From the NCBI GenBank assembly GCA_902571975.1, contig CACGED010000005.1, positions 1-53,306 of the forward strand: DNA of 53,306 bases. Direction: 5' to 3'. This document shows, in pieces, positions 6,116 to 14,773 of this stretch. Made by a program: the position numbers and the translations under genes. Every line of letters starts with the position of its first letter. The first letter of the stretch is position 1. The notes under the pieces were generated by a model. It was given only the letters and a program-made list of their open reading frames with translations, was not told the origin of the DNA and did no database searches. Source of the DNA: an uncultured Pelagibacteraceae bacterium (lineage in GTDB: Bacteria; Pseudomonadota; Alphaproteobacteria; Pelagibacterales; Pelagibacteraceae).

Positions 6116-7404
6116 TAAAATAATCGAATAAGAACAGGATTTTTAATAATATTTTTATTTGATTTAAATGATTTAATACATCTTTGAGCGTCTAATTCAT
6201 TTGCATTATGAGTAATAAGAACAATCGAAGCTTTCTTATTTTTATGATCAGGTATTTGTATTAATCTTTGAATAGAAATTTTATAGTTTGCCAGAATCTT
6301 TGTTATAGAAGATAAAACGCCTGGTTTATCCTTAACTTCTAATCTTAAATAAAGAGAATTTGATGATTGGTCTTTATTAAATATTTTAGGTTTTAATCTT
6401 TTATTTTTAGATATACCAAAAGGATATTTTATATTTCCTCTCAATATAGATAATAAATCAGACATCAAAGCAGAGGTTGTTGGTCCTGGTCCAGCCCCCT
6501 CACCTTGTAATACAGATTCTCCAATAGGTGAACCATTTAATATAACAGCATTCATTACACCATCTACATTTCCTATATAAGAATCTTTTTTAACTAAACA
6601 TGGATGAACTCTTTCGAAAATACTGTTATTTATAACCTCAGTTATACCTAATAATTTTATTCTAAAATCCAACTGATAAGCAATTTTAATATCTGCATAA
6701 TCTATGTTTTCTATACCTTCCATTAAACATTCAGATTTTGAAATTTTCTTATTGAAAGCTAATGATGTCAAAATTTTTATTTTAGCTAACGCATCGTAAC
6801 CGTTAAGATCTAATTTTGGATTTCCAGGTTCAGCATAACCTAGTCTCTGTGCCATCTTCAGAACATTTTTGAAACTATCTTTAGTTCTCTCCATTTCTGA
6901 CATGATGTAGTTACAAGTACCGTTAAGTATGCCATAAACTTTTGTGATTTTATTCGTAGCCAAACCTTCCTTGATTGTTCTTACAATAGGAATACCACCT
7001 GCAACAGATGCCTCAAATTCTAAATTAACTTTATTTTTTTCAGCTAATTCTCCCAGTTTATCACCATGTTTTGAAATTAATGCTTTATTTGGAGTTATAA
7101 CATGAATTTTATTTTTAAGAGCTGTCTCAATAATTTTTTTTGATATACCGTCTGATAAACCTATAGCTTCGATTACTATATCTAAGTTTTTAATCTTCAA
7201 AATATCTAGAGGATTTGAATAAAAAATTTTCTTATTAATTTTAAATTTTCTTTTCTTATTTTTATTTTTAGCCGATATAGCTATAACCTTAATTCTCTTT
7301 CCAGTTTTAGTTTCAATATCTTTCTTTTTTGTATTTAACTCATTTAAAACATAAGATCCAATTTGACCAAGTCCAATAACAGCAATATTTATATTTTTAT
7401 TCAT
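6115..7404 (-). CDS. hom: Homoserine dehydrogenase
   Basis: This 429-residue enzyme reduces aspartate semialdehyde to homoserine, the branch point to threonine and methionine. It has an N-terminal Rossmann fold with GLGQIG at 11-16, the TPNKALIS segment carrying a catalytic lysine, the NGTCNYI motif, a DLNGYDALAKIKIL substrate-site helix, and a C-terminal ACT domain (about 350-425) beginning YLRLEVKDKPGVL, which usually gives feedback control by threonine. Length matches the monofunctional family. Its product feeds the two sulfhydrylases encoded nearby once it is acylated. Confidence 0.95.
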   Translation of the reverse strand: MNKNINIAVIGLGQIGSYVLNELNTKKKDIETKTGKRIKVIAISAKNKNKKRKFKINKKIFYSNPLDILKIKNLDIVIEAIGLSDGISKKIIETALKNKIHVITPNKALISKHGDKLGELAEKNKVNLEFEASVAGGIPIVRTIKEGLATNKITKVYGILNGTCNYIMSEMERTKDSFKNVLKMAQRLGYAEPGNPKLDLNGYDALAKIKILTSLAFNKKISKSECLMEGIENIDYADIKIAYQLDFRIKLLGITEVINNSIFERVHPCLVKKDSYIGNVDGVMNAVILNGSPIGESVLQGEGAGPGPTTSALMSDLLSILRGNIKYPFGISKNKRLKPKIFNKDQSSNSLYLRLEVKDKPGVLSSITKILANYKISIQRLIQIPDHKNKKASIVLITHNANELDAQRCIKSFKSNKNIIKNPVLIRLF

Positions 7405-7408
7405 TAAA

Positions 7409-7615
7409 TTAATCTAATTTAGGAAAATCGCTGATCTTACCATATTTAATAACATTTTTTTTAAATTCATCAAAATATGTTTCATTTTCAAAGTTTAATT
7501 TCGAAATATCTTTGTCAGTACTGTCTTTCTCAATATTCCACATAGAAACAGGATGATTTAGTGAACAATGTGATAATGAAAATATTAATAAAATTATAAA
7601 AATATATTTAAACAT
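7409..7615 (-). CDS. Small lipoprotein between argC and hom
   Basis: This 68-residue protein starts with a lysine, a hydrophobic helix and the lipobox LSHC, so Cys17 is the predicted lipidated residue. The mature part is about 50 residues, charged and without cysteines. It overlaps the end of argC by 8 bases and ends 4 bases before hom, so it is almost certainly co-translated with biosynthetic genes. I do not recognise a family. The lipobox and tight coupling make a real gene likely; the role is unknown. Confidence 0.65.
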   Translation of the reverse strand: MFKYIFIILLIFSLSHCSLNHPVSMWNIEKDSTDKDISKLNFENETYFDEFKKNVIKYGKISDFPKLD

Positions 7616-8633
7616 TTAGACCTTCACTCTGATTAAAGCCATAATAATTATTCATATTTTGTACAGCTTGACCTCCACCACCTTTAATCAAATTATCAAT
7701 TGCAGACAATATTATTATTTTATCTTTATATTTGCTTTTACATACAGAAATAAAGCAATTATTAGTATTGATAACATCATTAGTACTTAAGAAAGAGTTT
7801 ATTTTACAGATTTTTATAAATTTATGATTCTTATATTGAACATTTAGAACATTAATTATTTTGTTTATGTTAATGCCCTTTTTTAAATCAACATAAATAG
7901 TGCTTAAAATTCCTCTAAACATCGGTGTAAGATGAGGTGTAAAATGAAATTTATTTTTTTTGCCAGTTTTAAGATCAAGCTCTTGTTGAATTTCAGAATT
8001 ATGTCTATGATTTGCTAATCCATAAGCACTCAAAGACTCATATAAATTTTTATCTTTATATTTTTTATGTACTCCCCTACCTGCTCCTGAATAACCAGAT
8101 TTCGAGTCAATAATAATTGTTTGATTATTAATCAAGTTTTTTTTTATTAATGGGATTAATGGAATTAATACAGATGTAGGATAGCACCCAGGACAAGATA
8201 CTATTGAGAATTTTTTAATTAATTGACCACTAATTTCAGGTATAGAATAGATACTTTTTTTGATTTGATTTAACGCTTTGTGTTTAATTTTATACCATTT
8301 TTCATAATCTTTTTTATTTTTAAGTCTAAAATCAGCTGCTAGATCTATTAGTAAGTTATTTTTATTTAAAAATTTTGAAATAGATTGAGCCTCACCATTT
8401 GGCAATGCTGTAAATATTATATCCACATCTGATAAATATTCTTTTTTATATTTTGAAATTTTTGGTAATTTATATTTTTTTAATTCTTGTTCAAAGGAAT
8501 CTATTTTTTTTCCGACTGAAGTACTTCCACATAAATATTTAATATTTACTTTTTTATGTGTACATAGAAGTTTAGTTAATTGTAATCCTATATATCCAGT
8601 AGCACCACATATAAGAACTTTTTTCTTACCCAT
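7608..8633 (-). CDS. argC: N-acetyl-gamma-glutamyl-phosphate reductase
   Basis: ArgC (341 residues) reduces N-acetylglutamyl phosphate to the semialdehyde in arginine synthesis, using NADPH. It has the N-terminal GATGYIG dinucleotide-binding loop (10-16), the TALPNGEAQ segment, LAADFR (98-103) and the catalytic Cys150 in CPGCYPTS. The HFTPHLTPMFRGI block later in the protein is also characteristic. The length matches the long-form family. It is followed by the small lipoprotein and hom in one minus-strand run, and lies 33 bases downstream of rpsI. Confidence 0.96.
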   Translation of the reverse strand: MGKKKVLICGATGYIGLQLTKLLCTHKKVNIKYLCGSTSVGKKIDSFEQELKKYKLPKISKYKKEYLSDVDIIFTALPNGEAQSISKFLNKNNLLIDLAADFRLKNKKDYEKWYKIKHKALNQIKKSIYSIPEISGQLIKKFSIVSCPGCYPTSVLIPLIPLIKKNLINNQTIIIDSKSGYSGAGRGVHKKYKDKNLYESLSAYGLANHRHNSEIQQELDLKTGKKNKFHFTPHLTPMFRGILSTIYVDLKKGININKIINVLNVQYKNHKFIKICKINSFLSTNDVINTNNCFISVCKSKYKDKIIILSAIDNLIKGGGGQAVQNMNNYYGFNQSEGLNV

Positions 8634-8666
8634 AATTTAATATAACAGTTGAAATTTAAAAAGAAA

Positions 8667-9098
8667 TTATCTTTTAGAAAACTGGTAGCTTTTTCTAGCT
8701 TTTGCTCTACCAGGTTTTTTTCTCTCTACAGATCTTGGATCTCTTGTCGTAAGTTTTTCTTTACGTAACGTTGATTTTAATGTTTCATCAAATTTTAGTA
8801 AAGCTCTTGAAATACCATGTACTAAGGCTCCAGCTTGACCAGTTTGTCCTCCACCTACAACTTTAGATCTAACATCGTAATCAGTTGATTGATTAATTAT
8901 TTCAAAAGGTCTTAAAATTTGCATTACATGATTAGCTCTTGGAAAATAGTCGTTTAAAGATTTACCATTTACATAAAATTTTCCTGAACCTTTTTTTAAC
9001 CAGACTTTAGCTACAGATTTTTTTCTTCTTCCTGTTGCGTATTTACTATCTTTAAAGTCTAATTTTATTTTTGGTGTAGATGTTTGGGAAGTTTCCAT
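8667..9098 (-). CDS. rpsI: 30S ribosomal protein S9
   Basis: This 143-residue protein has YATGRRKKSVAKVWL near 20-34, the VVGGGQTGQAGALVHGI core, and the basic C-terminus with TRDPRSVERKKPGRAKARK, which reaches the decoding site. The final residues SKR are typical of S9, whose C-terminal Lys-Arg contacts P-site tRNA. It follows rplM by one base, as in most bacteria. The N-terminal 15 residues are an extension of low conservation. Confidence 0.97.
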   Translation of the reverse strand: METSQTSTPKIKLDFKDSKYATGRRKKSVAKVWLKKGSGKFYVNGKSLNDYFPRANHVMQILRPFEIINQSTDYDVRSKVVGGGQTGQAGALVHGISRALLKFDETLKSTLRKEKLTTRDPRSVERKKPGRAKARKSYQFSKR

Positions 9099-9099
9099 A

Positions 9100-9558
9100 T
9101 TAATTTCTTACAATATTTTTATTATTAAGTTTACCGATTTCAATTATTTTTGGATTTTGAGCAGTGTGAGGGTGTTCTTCTCCAGAATAAATTTTTAGTT
9201 TAGTTAATTGTTTTTTCCCTAGTGCACCTGAGGGCAACATTCTTTTAACAGCTAATTTTAATACCTCGCCAGGTTTTTTTTCACTCAATTTTTCAGGTGT
9301 TATTTCTTTAATACCACCAGGGTATCCAGTGTGTCTGTAATATTTTTTATTTTGAAATTTATTTCCCGTAAATTTAATTTGGTCTACATTTTTGATTACA
9401 ACAAAATCTCCATGGTCCATGTGAGGAGTATATGTTGTTTTGTTCTTCCCTCTTATGATTTTTGATACAACTGTTGCTAGTCTGCCTACAACGGCTCCTG
9501 TGGCATCGATTTCAAACCACTCGCTATTTATCTCATCTTTTTTAACAAACTTTGTCAT
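9100..9558 (-). CDS. rplM: 50S ribosomal protein L13
   Basis: This 152-residue protein shows the L13 blocks WFEIDATGAVVGRLA, HMDHGDFVVIKN, the YYRHTGYPGG loop, AVKRMLPSGALGK and LKIYSGEEHPH. L13 is an early assembly protein of the large subunit. It is the first gene of the rplM-rpsI-argC-hom run. Its start faces the divergent sulfhydrylase gene across about 140 bases, which must hold both promoters. Confidence 0.97.
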   Translation of the reverse strand: MTKFVKKDEINSEWFEIDATGAVVGRLATVVSKIIRGKNKTTYTPHMDHGDFVVIKNVDQIKFTGNKFQNKKYYRHTGYPGGIKEITPEKLSEKKPGEVLKLAVKRMLPSGALGKKQLTKLKIYSGEEHPHTAQNPKIIEIGKLNNKNIVRN

Positions 9559-9612
9559 GAATGCGGGATTAATACTTATAATTACTTATATTGTCAAATT
9601 ATTATATTTTGG

Positions 9613-9701
9613 TTGGACTGAATGGTTGATTGAATTATGACCATTTATTAGTAATAATCTGATAAAAACGAACTCACAAAATTATAAATTAAAGGAGCCT
9701 A
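9613..9701 (+). promoter_or_regulatory. Leader of the first sulfhydrylase gene, candidate riboswitch
   Basis: The leader has a stem AATGGT (9621-9626) with ACCATT (9639-9644 region) closing a loop that contains TTGATTGAATT, then an A-rich single-stranded part running into AAAGGAG (9691-9697), the ribosome binding site 4 bases before the ATG. The gene's role, the TGATT loop start and the proximity to the Shine-Dalgarno recall the SAM-II/SAM-V class known in SAR11, but I could not build the required pseudoknot convincingly. Confidence 0.3.
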
Positions 9702-11033
9702 ATGAGTGATAAAAAAAAAGAATTGAAACCAAATACGTATAAATTTGATACCCTTAGTTTACATGCTGGTTATCAGCCACACAAAAATGCTGGCTCAAGA
9801 CAAGTACCAATATATCAAACTACATCATACCTTTTTGATGATGTTGATCACGCAGCTGCTCTTTTTAATTTAGAAAGAGGTGGACATATTTATAGTAGAA
9901 TTTCAAACCCAACTGTTGGTGTATTAGAAGAAAGAGTTGCTTCACTTGAAGGTGGTACAGCAGCATTAGCTACATCTTCGGGAATGAGTGCAATATTTTT
10001 AACAGTAATGACATTGTGTGAAGCAGGTGATCATTTAGTTGTATCATCTCAACTTTATGGAGGCACTGTAAACTTATTTAGATTAACCTTACCTAAATTT
10101 GGAATTAAATGTACATTTGTTAAACCGAGAGATACTGAAGGATTTAAAAAAGCAATTCAAAAGAATACAAAAGGTATTTTTGGAGAACTGGTTGGAAATC
10201 CAGGCAATGAAATAATGAACATGCCTGAAATTGTAAAAATCGCTCATGATGCTGGAATTCCATTGATGGTTGATGCAACTTATCAAACTCCTTATTTATG
10301 TAAACCGTTTGAGCATGGCGCTGATATAGTAATTCATTCACTAACAAAATGGATGGCAGGTCATGGATCTTCTATGGCGGGAATATTAGTTGAAGGTGGA
10401 AAATTTGATTGGATGCAAAATGATAAATTTCCAACAATGACAAAACCTTATGAGGGATATCATGGATTATCTTTTGCAGAGGAATTTGGCCCAACTGCTT
10501 TTACAATGAAAGCTAGAGCTGAGGGTATGAGAGATTTTGGTCCTTGTTTAAGTCCTCAAAATGCATGGAATGTTTTACAAGGCATAGAAACTTTGTCTGT
10601 AAGAATGAAAAAACATTGTTCAAATGCAGAAGAAATGGTTAAATATTTATCAAACCATGAAAGTGTTGCTTGGGTATCACATCCAAGTGCACCTAATCAT
10701 CCAGATGCAGAGCTTGCTAATAAGTTGCTTCCAAATGGTAAAGGTTCTATGATTGCATTTGGTATTAAAGGTGGAAAAGATGCTGGTGTTGCATTTATTA
10801 ATAACGTAAAATTAGCATCACATTTAGCAAATGTAGGTGATACAAGGACTTTAGTTATCCATCCTGCATCTGGAACCCATTCACAAATGGATGAGGCAAC
10901 TTTAAAGTTTGCTGGTTTGTCCCACGACATGATTAGATTATCAGTAGGTATAGAAGACATTGATGATATAAAAAACGATTTCGAGATTGGTTTTAGAGCA
11001 GCTAGAAAACCAAGGCTTGTTTCAAATCAATGA
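9702..11033 (+). CDS. metY: O-acetylhomoserine sulfhydrylase (first paralogue)
   Basis: This 443-residue cytosolic PLP enzyme of the Cys/Met gamma-family condenses O-acetylhomoserine with sulfide or methanethiol to give homocysteine or methionine. Visible features are YSRISNPT (PLP phosphate contact from the neighbouring subunit), the SSGMSAI loop, DATYQTPYL, and the Schiff-base Lys216 in IHSLTKW. The length of about 430-445 fits MetY rather than cystathionine gamma-synthase (about 390). A strong AAAGGAG precedes the ATG. Its stop overlaps the next start (ATGA). SAR11 bacteria depend on reduced sulfur, which suits direct sulfhydrylation. Confidence 0.9.
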   Translation: MSDKKKELKPNTYKFDTLSLHAGYQPHKNAGSRQVPIYQTTSYLFDDVDHAAALFNLERGGHIYSRISNPTVGVLEERVASLEGGTAALATSSGMSAIFLTVMTLCEAGDHLVVSSQLYGGTVNLFRLTLPKFGIKCTFVKPRDTEGFKKAIQKNTKGIFGELVGNPGNEIMNMPEIVKIAHDAGIPLMVDATYQTPYLCKPFEHGADIVIHSLTKWMAGHGSSMAGILVEGGKFDWMQNDKFPTMTKPYEGYHGLSFAEEFGPTAFTMKARAEGMRDFGPCLSPQNAWNVLQGIETLSVRMKKHCSNAEEMVKYLSNHESVAWVSHPSAPNHPDAELANKLLPNGKGSMIAFGIKGGKDAGVAFINNVKLASHLANVGDTRTLVIHPASGTHSQMDEATLKFAGLSHDMIRLSVGIEDIDDIKNDFEIGFRAARKPRLVSNQ

Positions 11034-11848
11034 AATTCAAAGTAAACGGGCATGAGGTTTTCGCCTCTACTGGTGGAAGACCGTTTGATAAAAAAAAACC
11101 ATTAATTATATTTGTTCATGGAAGTGGTTTAACCCATATGACCTGGGTACTACAAACAAGGTACTTTGCTTTTCATGGATATAACTCTTTAGCGGTTGAT
11201 CTGCCTGGTCATGGCTTATCTAGCGGTAAAAGTCTTAAATCAATTGAGGAAATGGCAGATTGGGTAAGTGATGTAATTGATGCTGTTGGTCATAAAGAAG
11301 CTTCATTGGTAGGACACTCGCAGGGATGTTTAGTAACTGTAGAATGCACATCAAGATATCCTAACAAAATTAAAACTTTGAGTTTAATGGGTGGAGCTGG
11401 TGCTATACCTATGAATCCCGAACTACTTTCATTAGCTGAAAATAATGATCCAAAAGCAGTAGATTTAATGATGGATTGGGCTCATGGTCCTGCCGGTCAC
11501 TTTGGTGGTCATCCAGTACCTGGTCTTTACCATATCAACACAGGAACAATGCTTGCAAAAACTAGAACCATACAGAATACATTAGGTGTAGATTTTAGAG
11601 CTTGTGATAATTATAAGAACGGATTTGAGGCAGCTAAAAAAATTAAATGCCCTACTCTATCAATTTTAGCAACTGATGACAAAATGTGCCCTATTAAAGA
11701 GGGAAAAAAATTAGCTTCATTAATTGATGGAAGTCAAGTTGATATAATTGATAACTGTGGTCACATGATGTTGCTAGAAGAAGCAGATAGAGTGTTAACT
11801 GTACTTAAAAAATTTATAACCACAAATTACCCCCCATTATCAAGTTAA
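11030..11848 (+). CDS. Alpha/beta hydrolase between the two sulfhydrylases
   Basis: This 272-residue protein has the alpha/beta hydrolase fold: an oxyanion-hole FVHGSG near 28-33, the nucleophile Ser97 in GHSQG, a late acidic residue in LATDDKMCP, and the catalytic His in CGHMMLLE about 25 residues from the end. The overlap of 4 bases with the first metY indicates joint translation, and a second metY follows. A homoserine acyltransferase role is conceivable, since MetX belongs to this fold, but the protein lacks MetX length and its usual signature, so a thioesterase or other hydrolase acting in sulfur metabolism is equally possible. Confidence 0.8.
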   Translation: MKFKVNGHEVFASTGGRPFDKKKPLIIFVHGSGLTHMTWVLQTRYFAFHGYNSLAVDLPGHGLSSGKSLKSIEEMADWVSDVIDAVGHKEASLVGHSQGCLVTVECTSRYPNKIKTLSLMGGAGAIPMNPELLSLAENNDPKAVDLMMDWAHGPAGHFGGHPVPGLYHINTGTMLAKTRTIQNTLGVDFRACDNYKNGFEAAKKIKCPTLSILATDDKMCPIKEGKKLASLIDGSQVDIIDNCGHMMLLEEADRVLTVLKKFITTNYPPLSS

Positions 11849-11908
11849 ATTTAAGCTTGATTGTATTTTTCATTTTAGTTTAATAGCATTTTAAACAGAA
11901 GGGGAAAT
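11849..11908 (+). promoter_or_regulatory. Leader of the second sulfhydrylase gene
   Basis: The gap carries TTGATTGTATT (11857-11867), nearly the same word as in the first metY leader, then a hairpin GTTTAA (11878-11883)/TTAAAC (11891-11896) and the ribosome binding site AAGGGG (11899-11904), 4 bases before the ATG. A SAM-responsive translational switch is possible but not shown. Confidence 0.3.
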
Positions 11909-13234
11909 ATGAGTAAAAATAAACATCCAGAAACAATTGCTTTACATGGTGGAGATTACAGAAGTGATCCAGCTACAACAGCAGTAGCAGTACCACTCTA
12001 TAGAACAACATCTTATCAATTTAATGATACAGATCATGCTGCAAATTTATTTGCACTAAAAGAATTTGGAAACATATACACAAGAATTATGAATCCAACT
12101 AATGACGTACTTGAAAAAAGAGTTGCGGCGCTTGAAGGTGGGCTTGCAGCTGTAACTGTTGGTTCAGGACAAGCGGCATCAACATTCGCTATAATGAACG
12201 TGTGTCAGTCAGGAGATAACTTTATTAGTTCAACTGATTTATATGGTGGAACGGTAAATCTATTCACTCACACACTTAAAAAATTAGGTATTGAATGTAG
12301 ATATGCAGATCCATCAGATCCAAGTAATTTTGAAAAATTAATTGATGATAGAACAAGATGTTTTTATGCAGAAACTTTGCCTAATCCATATTTAAGAGTA
12401 TTTCCAATAAAAGAGGTATCTGATATAGGTAGAAAGTACAGTATTCCATTAATTATGGATAACACTGCAGCACCAGTAATTTGTAAGCCTTTAGAACATG
12501 GAGCTGCTGTGGTAGTTCATTCACTTACTAAATTTATTGGTGGTCATGGTACGGTAATAGGAGGATGTCTTGTTGATGGAGGTAATTTTGACTGGACAAA
12601 GGATCCAAAAAGACAGCCTTTATTTAACGAGCCAGATGCCAGTTATGGTGGCGCGCAATGGGGTGTTGTTGTTCCACAATTGACAGGAGCAAATGTCTCA
12701 TACGCAGTAAGAGCACGTGTTGTGCTATTAAGAGATCTAGGAGCACCATTAGCACCTGATAATGCATGGGGAATAATTCAAGGTTTAGAAACTGTTCCCT
12801 TAAGAATGAAACAACATTGTTCTAATGCCGAGAAAGCTGTTGCATTTTTACAAAAACATAAAAATGTAGACAGAGTTATCTACCCTACTTTGCACAAAGG
12901 AGAAATTGGTGAAAGATCCAAAAAATATATGAAGGGTGGAAATGGAGCACTTATAGGTATCGAAGTTAAAGGTGGTGTTGAAGCAGGTAAAAAATTTATA
13001 GAGTCATTAAAGATGTTTTACCATGTTGCAAATATTGGTGATGCTAGAAGTTTAGCTATTCATCCTGCAACTACAACTCACAGCCAATTAACTGAAGAGG
13101 AACTTTTAGCTGCAGGTGTAACACCTGGATATGTAAGATTGTCTATAGGTATTGAACATCCAGACGATATTATAGCAGATCTAGATCAAGCTTTAGGAGC
13201 TTCTGGAAAACCTAGCTTGAAAGCTGTAAGTTAG
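11909..13234 (+). CDS. metY: O-acetylhomoserine sulfhydrylase (second paralogue)
   Basis: This 441-residue PLP enzyme is a paralogue of the gene two positions upstream. It has YTRIMNPT near 57-64, the GSGQAAS loop, DNTAAPV (184-190) and the PLP lysine Lys208 in VHSLTKFIGGHG. The phosphate-site and active-site loops differ from those of the first copy, so the two may use different thiols (sulfide versus methanethiol) or acyl-homoserines; that is inference. It has its own AAGGGG ribosome binding site and leader. Its end overlaps the convergent ctaA by 23 bases. Confidence 0.88.
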   Translation: MSKNKHPETIALHGGDYRSDPATTAVAVPLYRTTSYQFNDTDHAANLFALKEFGNIYTRIMNPTNDVLEKRVAALEGGLAAVTVGSGQAASTFAIMNVCQSGDNFISSTDLYGGTVNLFTHTLKKLGIECRYADPSDPSNFEKLIDDRTRCFYAETLPNPYLRVFPIKEVSDIGRKYSIPLIMDNTAAPVICKPLEHGAAVVVHSLTKFIGGHGTVIGGCLVDGGNFDWTKDPKRQPLFNEPDASYGGAQWGVVVPQLTGANVSYAVRARVVLLRDLGAPLAPDNAWGIIQGLETVPLRMKQHCSNAEKAVAFLQKHKNVDRVIYPTLHKGEIGERSKKYMKGGNGALIGIEVKGGVEAGKKFIESLKMFYHVANIGDARSLAIHPATTTHSQLTEEELLAAGVTPGYVRLSIGIEHPDDIIADLDQALGASGKPSLKAVS

Positions 13235-14243
13235 ATCTTGTATTTATAAATAAAAAATAGATACAAGAAGCTACTAAAAATATAGAACTTATTTGGTGCA
13301 TTGATGCAATCAAAATCTGTGCACCATATAATAATGTAAATATTCCTAAGACAATCTGCAATGTTATAAAAATTCCTAAAACGTTAATTGTTTTATATAA
13401 ATCAGTTTTTTTATTCCTGTAAATATAAAATAATAAATAAAGATAAAATAATCCTATTAAATAAGCTAATTTTCTATGTATAAATTGAACCAAAGAAGGG
13501 TCACTAAAAGCAGATAATTTAAATAAATTAATAACACTATTATCATTTGGAAAAATTGAGTCACCCATTAATGGCCAGGAATTATAAATTTTACCTGCAT
13601 CCATTCCTGAGACAAATGCACCAATAGAAATTTGTAAAAAAACTAAAAAAAGAAAACTAAATGGGAATATTATATTTATAGTATTTTGAAAGTTGTTTTT
13701 AACTTTTATTTTTAAATAATTCCAAAAAATTAAAGATAAAATAAGAAAAGCTAATAATAAATGTATAGATAATCTAAAATGACTAACATCAACCCTATCA
13801 ATTAGCCCGCTACTTACCATATACCAACCTATAAATCCTTGAAAGCATATTAAAGCAAAAATGAAATAAAGATTTATTAATTTCTTAAATTTTATTTTGA
13901 AAGTGAAATATATTAGTGGAATTAGAAAAGCTAAGCCTATTAACCTTCCCATAAATCTATGAGCCCATTCCCACCAAAAAATAATTTTAAATTCTTGCAT
14001 GGTCATATCGTAATTTTGCAATTTAAATTCAGGTATCTCTTTGTATAAATCAAAATACATAATCCATTGAGAATTATTAAGTGGTGGAAAGAAACCTGAG
14101 AATAATTGCCATTGAGTAATTGATAATCCAGAATCAGTTAATCTAGTTAAACCTCCAACTATAATCATCGCTGAAATTATCCAAAACATGGTTATAAGCC
14201 ATATTGATATTTGATTATTGACTTTTAGATTTTCACTATACAT
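13212..14243 (-). CDS. ctaA: Heme A synthase (COX15/CtaA)
   Basis: This 343-residue protein has eight membrane helices in two four-helix halves. It oxidises the heme O methyl group to a formyl, giving heme A for aa3-type cytochrome oxidase. Landmarks are LTRLTDSGLSITQW near 31-44, the WWEWAHRFMGR histidine site near 90-100, HFRLSIHLLLAF, FIHRKLAYLIG and a final HQISS histidine. No cysteine pair of the Bacillus type is seen, consistent with the alphaproteobacterial/mitochondrial type. Its promoter would lie in the 43-base gap shared with the divergent chorismate mutase, which holds a 15-base dyad. Confidence 0.93.
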   Translation of the reverse strand: MYSENLKVNNQISIWLITMFWIISAMIIVGGLTRLTDSGLSITQWQLFSGFFPPLNNSQWIMYFDLYKEIPEFKLQNYDMTMQEFKIIFWWEWAHRFMGRLIGLAFLIPLIYFTFKIKFKKLINLYFIFALICFQGFIGWYMVSSGLIDRVDVSHFRLSIHLLLAFLILSLIFWNYLKIKVKNNFQNTINIIFPFSFLFLVFLQISIGAFVSGMDAGKIYNSWPLMGDSIFPNDNSVINLFKLSAFSDPSLVQFIHRKLAYLIGLFYLYLLFYIYRNKKTDLYKTINVLGIFITLQIVLGIFTLLYGAQILIASMHQISSIFLVASCIYFLFINTRSNLQLSS

Positions 14244-14264
14244 AAAAGGATAAATATAATAATT

Positions 14265-14279
14265 TTTGGATTATCCAAA
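14265..14279. repeat. 15-base dyad between ctaA and the chorismate mutase
   Basis: TTTGGAT (14265-14271) and ATCCAAA (14273-14279) are exact reverse complements around one T. The site sits 7 bases before the chorismate mutase ATG and 21 bases upstream of ctaA. It could be an operator serving divergent genes; chance is not excluded. Confidence 0.3.
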
Positions 14280-14286
14280 TATATAA

Positions 14287-14580
14287 ATGTCGCCATTAAA
14301 AAAACAAAAACTAAGTAAAATACGAAAAGAACTGGATAATTTAGATAATATATTAATAAAAATAATCAAGAAAAGAACTAACTTGGTAAAAAGAGTTTTG
14401 GCACTTAAAGAAAAAAAGAACCAAATCGTTGACCAAAAAAGAATTAATTTAATCCTTAAAAATATAAAAAAAAAATCAATTAAAAATAAAATTGATCCAA
14501 AGATTACAAATAAAATATGGAAAAATATGATCTATGCATATATTGATTTTGAACGAAGAAATTTTAATAAAAAAAAATAA
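14287..14580 (+). CDS. Chorismate mutase, AroQ type (stand-alone)
   Basis: This 97-residue all-helical protein matches the AroQ pattern: IRKELDNLDNILIKIIKKR with the first active-site Arg near position 12, a second Arg and Lys in RTNLVKRVLALKEKK, DQKRINLILKNI, and a last helix IWKNMIYAYIDFERR carrying a glutamate. It would convert chorismate to prephenate for phenylalanine and tyrosine. It is single-domain, without a fused prephenate dehydratase or DAHP synthase. It is very rich in lysine, which lowers certainty somewhat. Convergent with rpmG, one base apart. Confidence 0.75.
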   Translation: MSPLKKQKLSKIRKELDNLDNILIKIIKKRTNLVKRVLALKEKKNQIVDQKRINLILKNIKKKSIKNKIDPKITNKIWKNMIYAYIDFERRNFNKKK

Positions 14581-14581
14581 T

Positions 14582-14773
14582 TTATTTACTGTGTGGCGGT
14601 AATTTTTTTTCCACGAAAACTTCGTGTTTTCTAGTTGCAGGATTATATTTTTTGGCTTTTAGTTTAACTTTAGCTTTTTCCCCGCCAGCTGGTTTTTTTA
14701 CATAATAAAAAAAAGGACTATCAGGTTTCGCCTCAGGAACTAATCTAACCTTAACATGTGTTTTTTTGGCCAT
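14582..14773 (-). CDS. rpmG: 50S ribosomal protein L33
   Basis: This 63-residue basic protein fits the L33 pattern: an MAKKTHVKVRLVPEA start, FFYYVKKPAGG, LKAKKYNPATRKHEVFVEKKL. It lacks the CxxC pairs of zinc-binding L33, as do many alphaproteobacterial forms. It is a few residues longer than E. coli L33. The gene abuts the merR-like gene by sharing no spacer, so it may be read from the same transcript. Confidence 0.93.
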   Translation of the reverse strand: MAKKTHVKVRLVPEAKPDSPFFYYVKKPAGGEKAKVKLKAKKYNPATRKHEVFVEKKLPPHSK

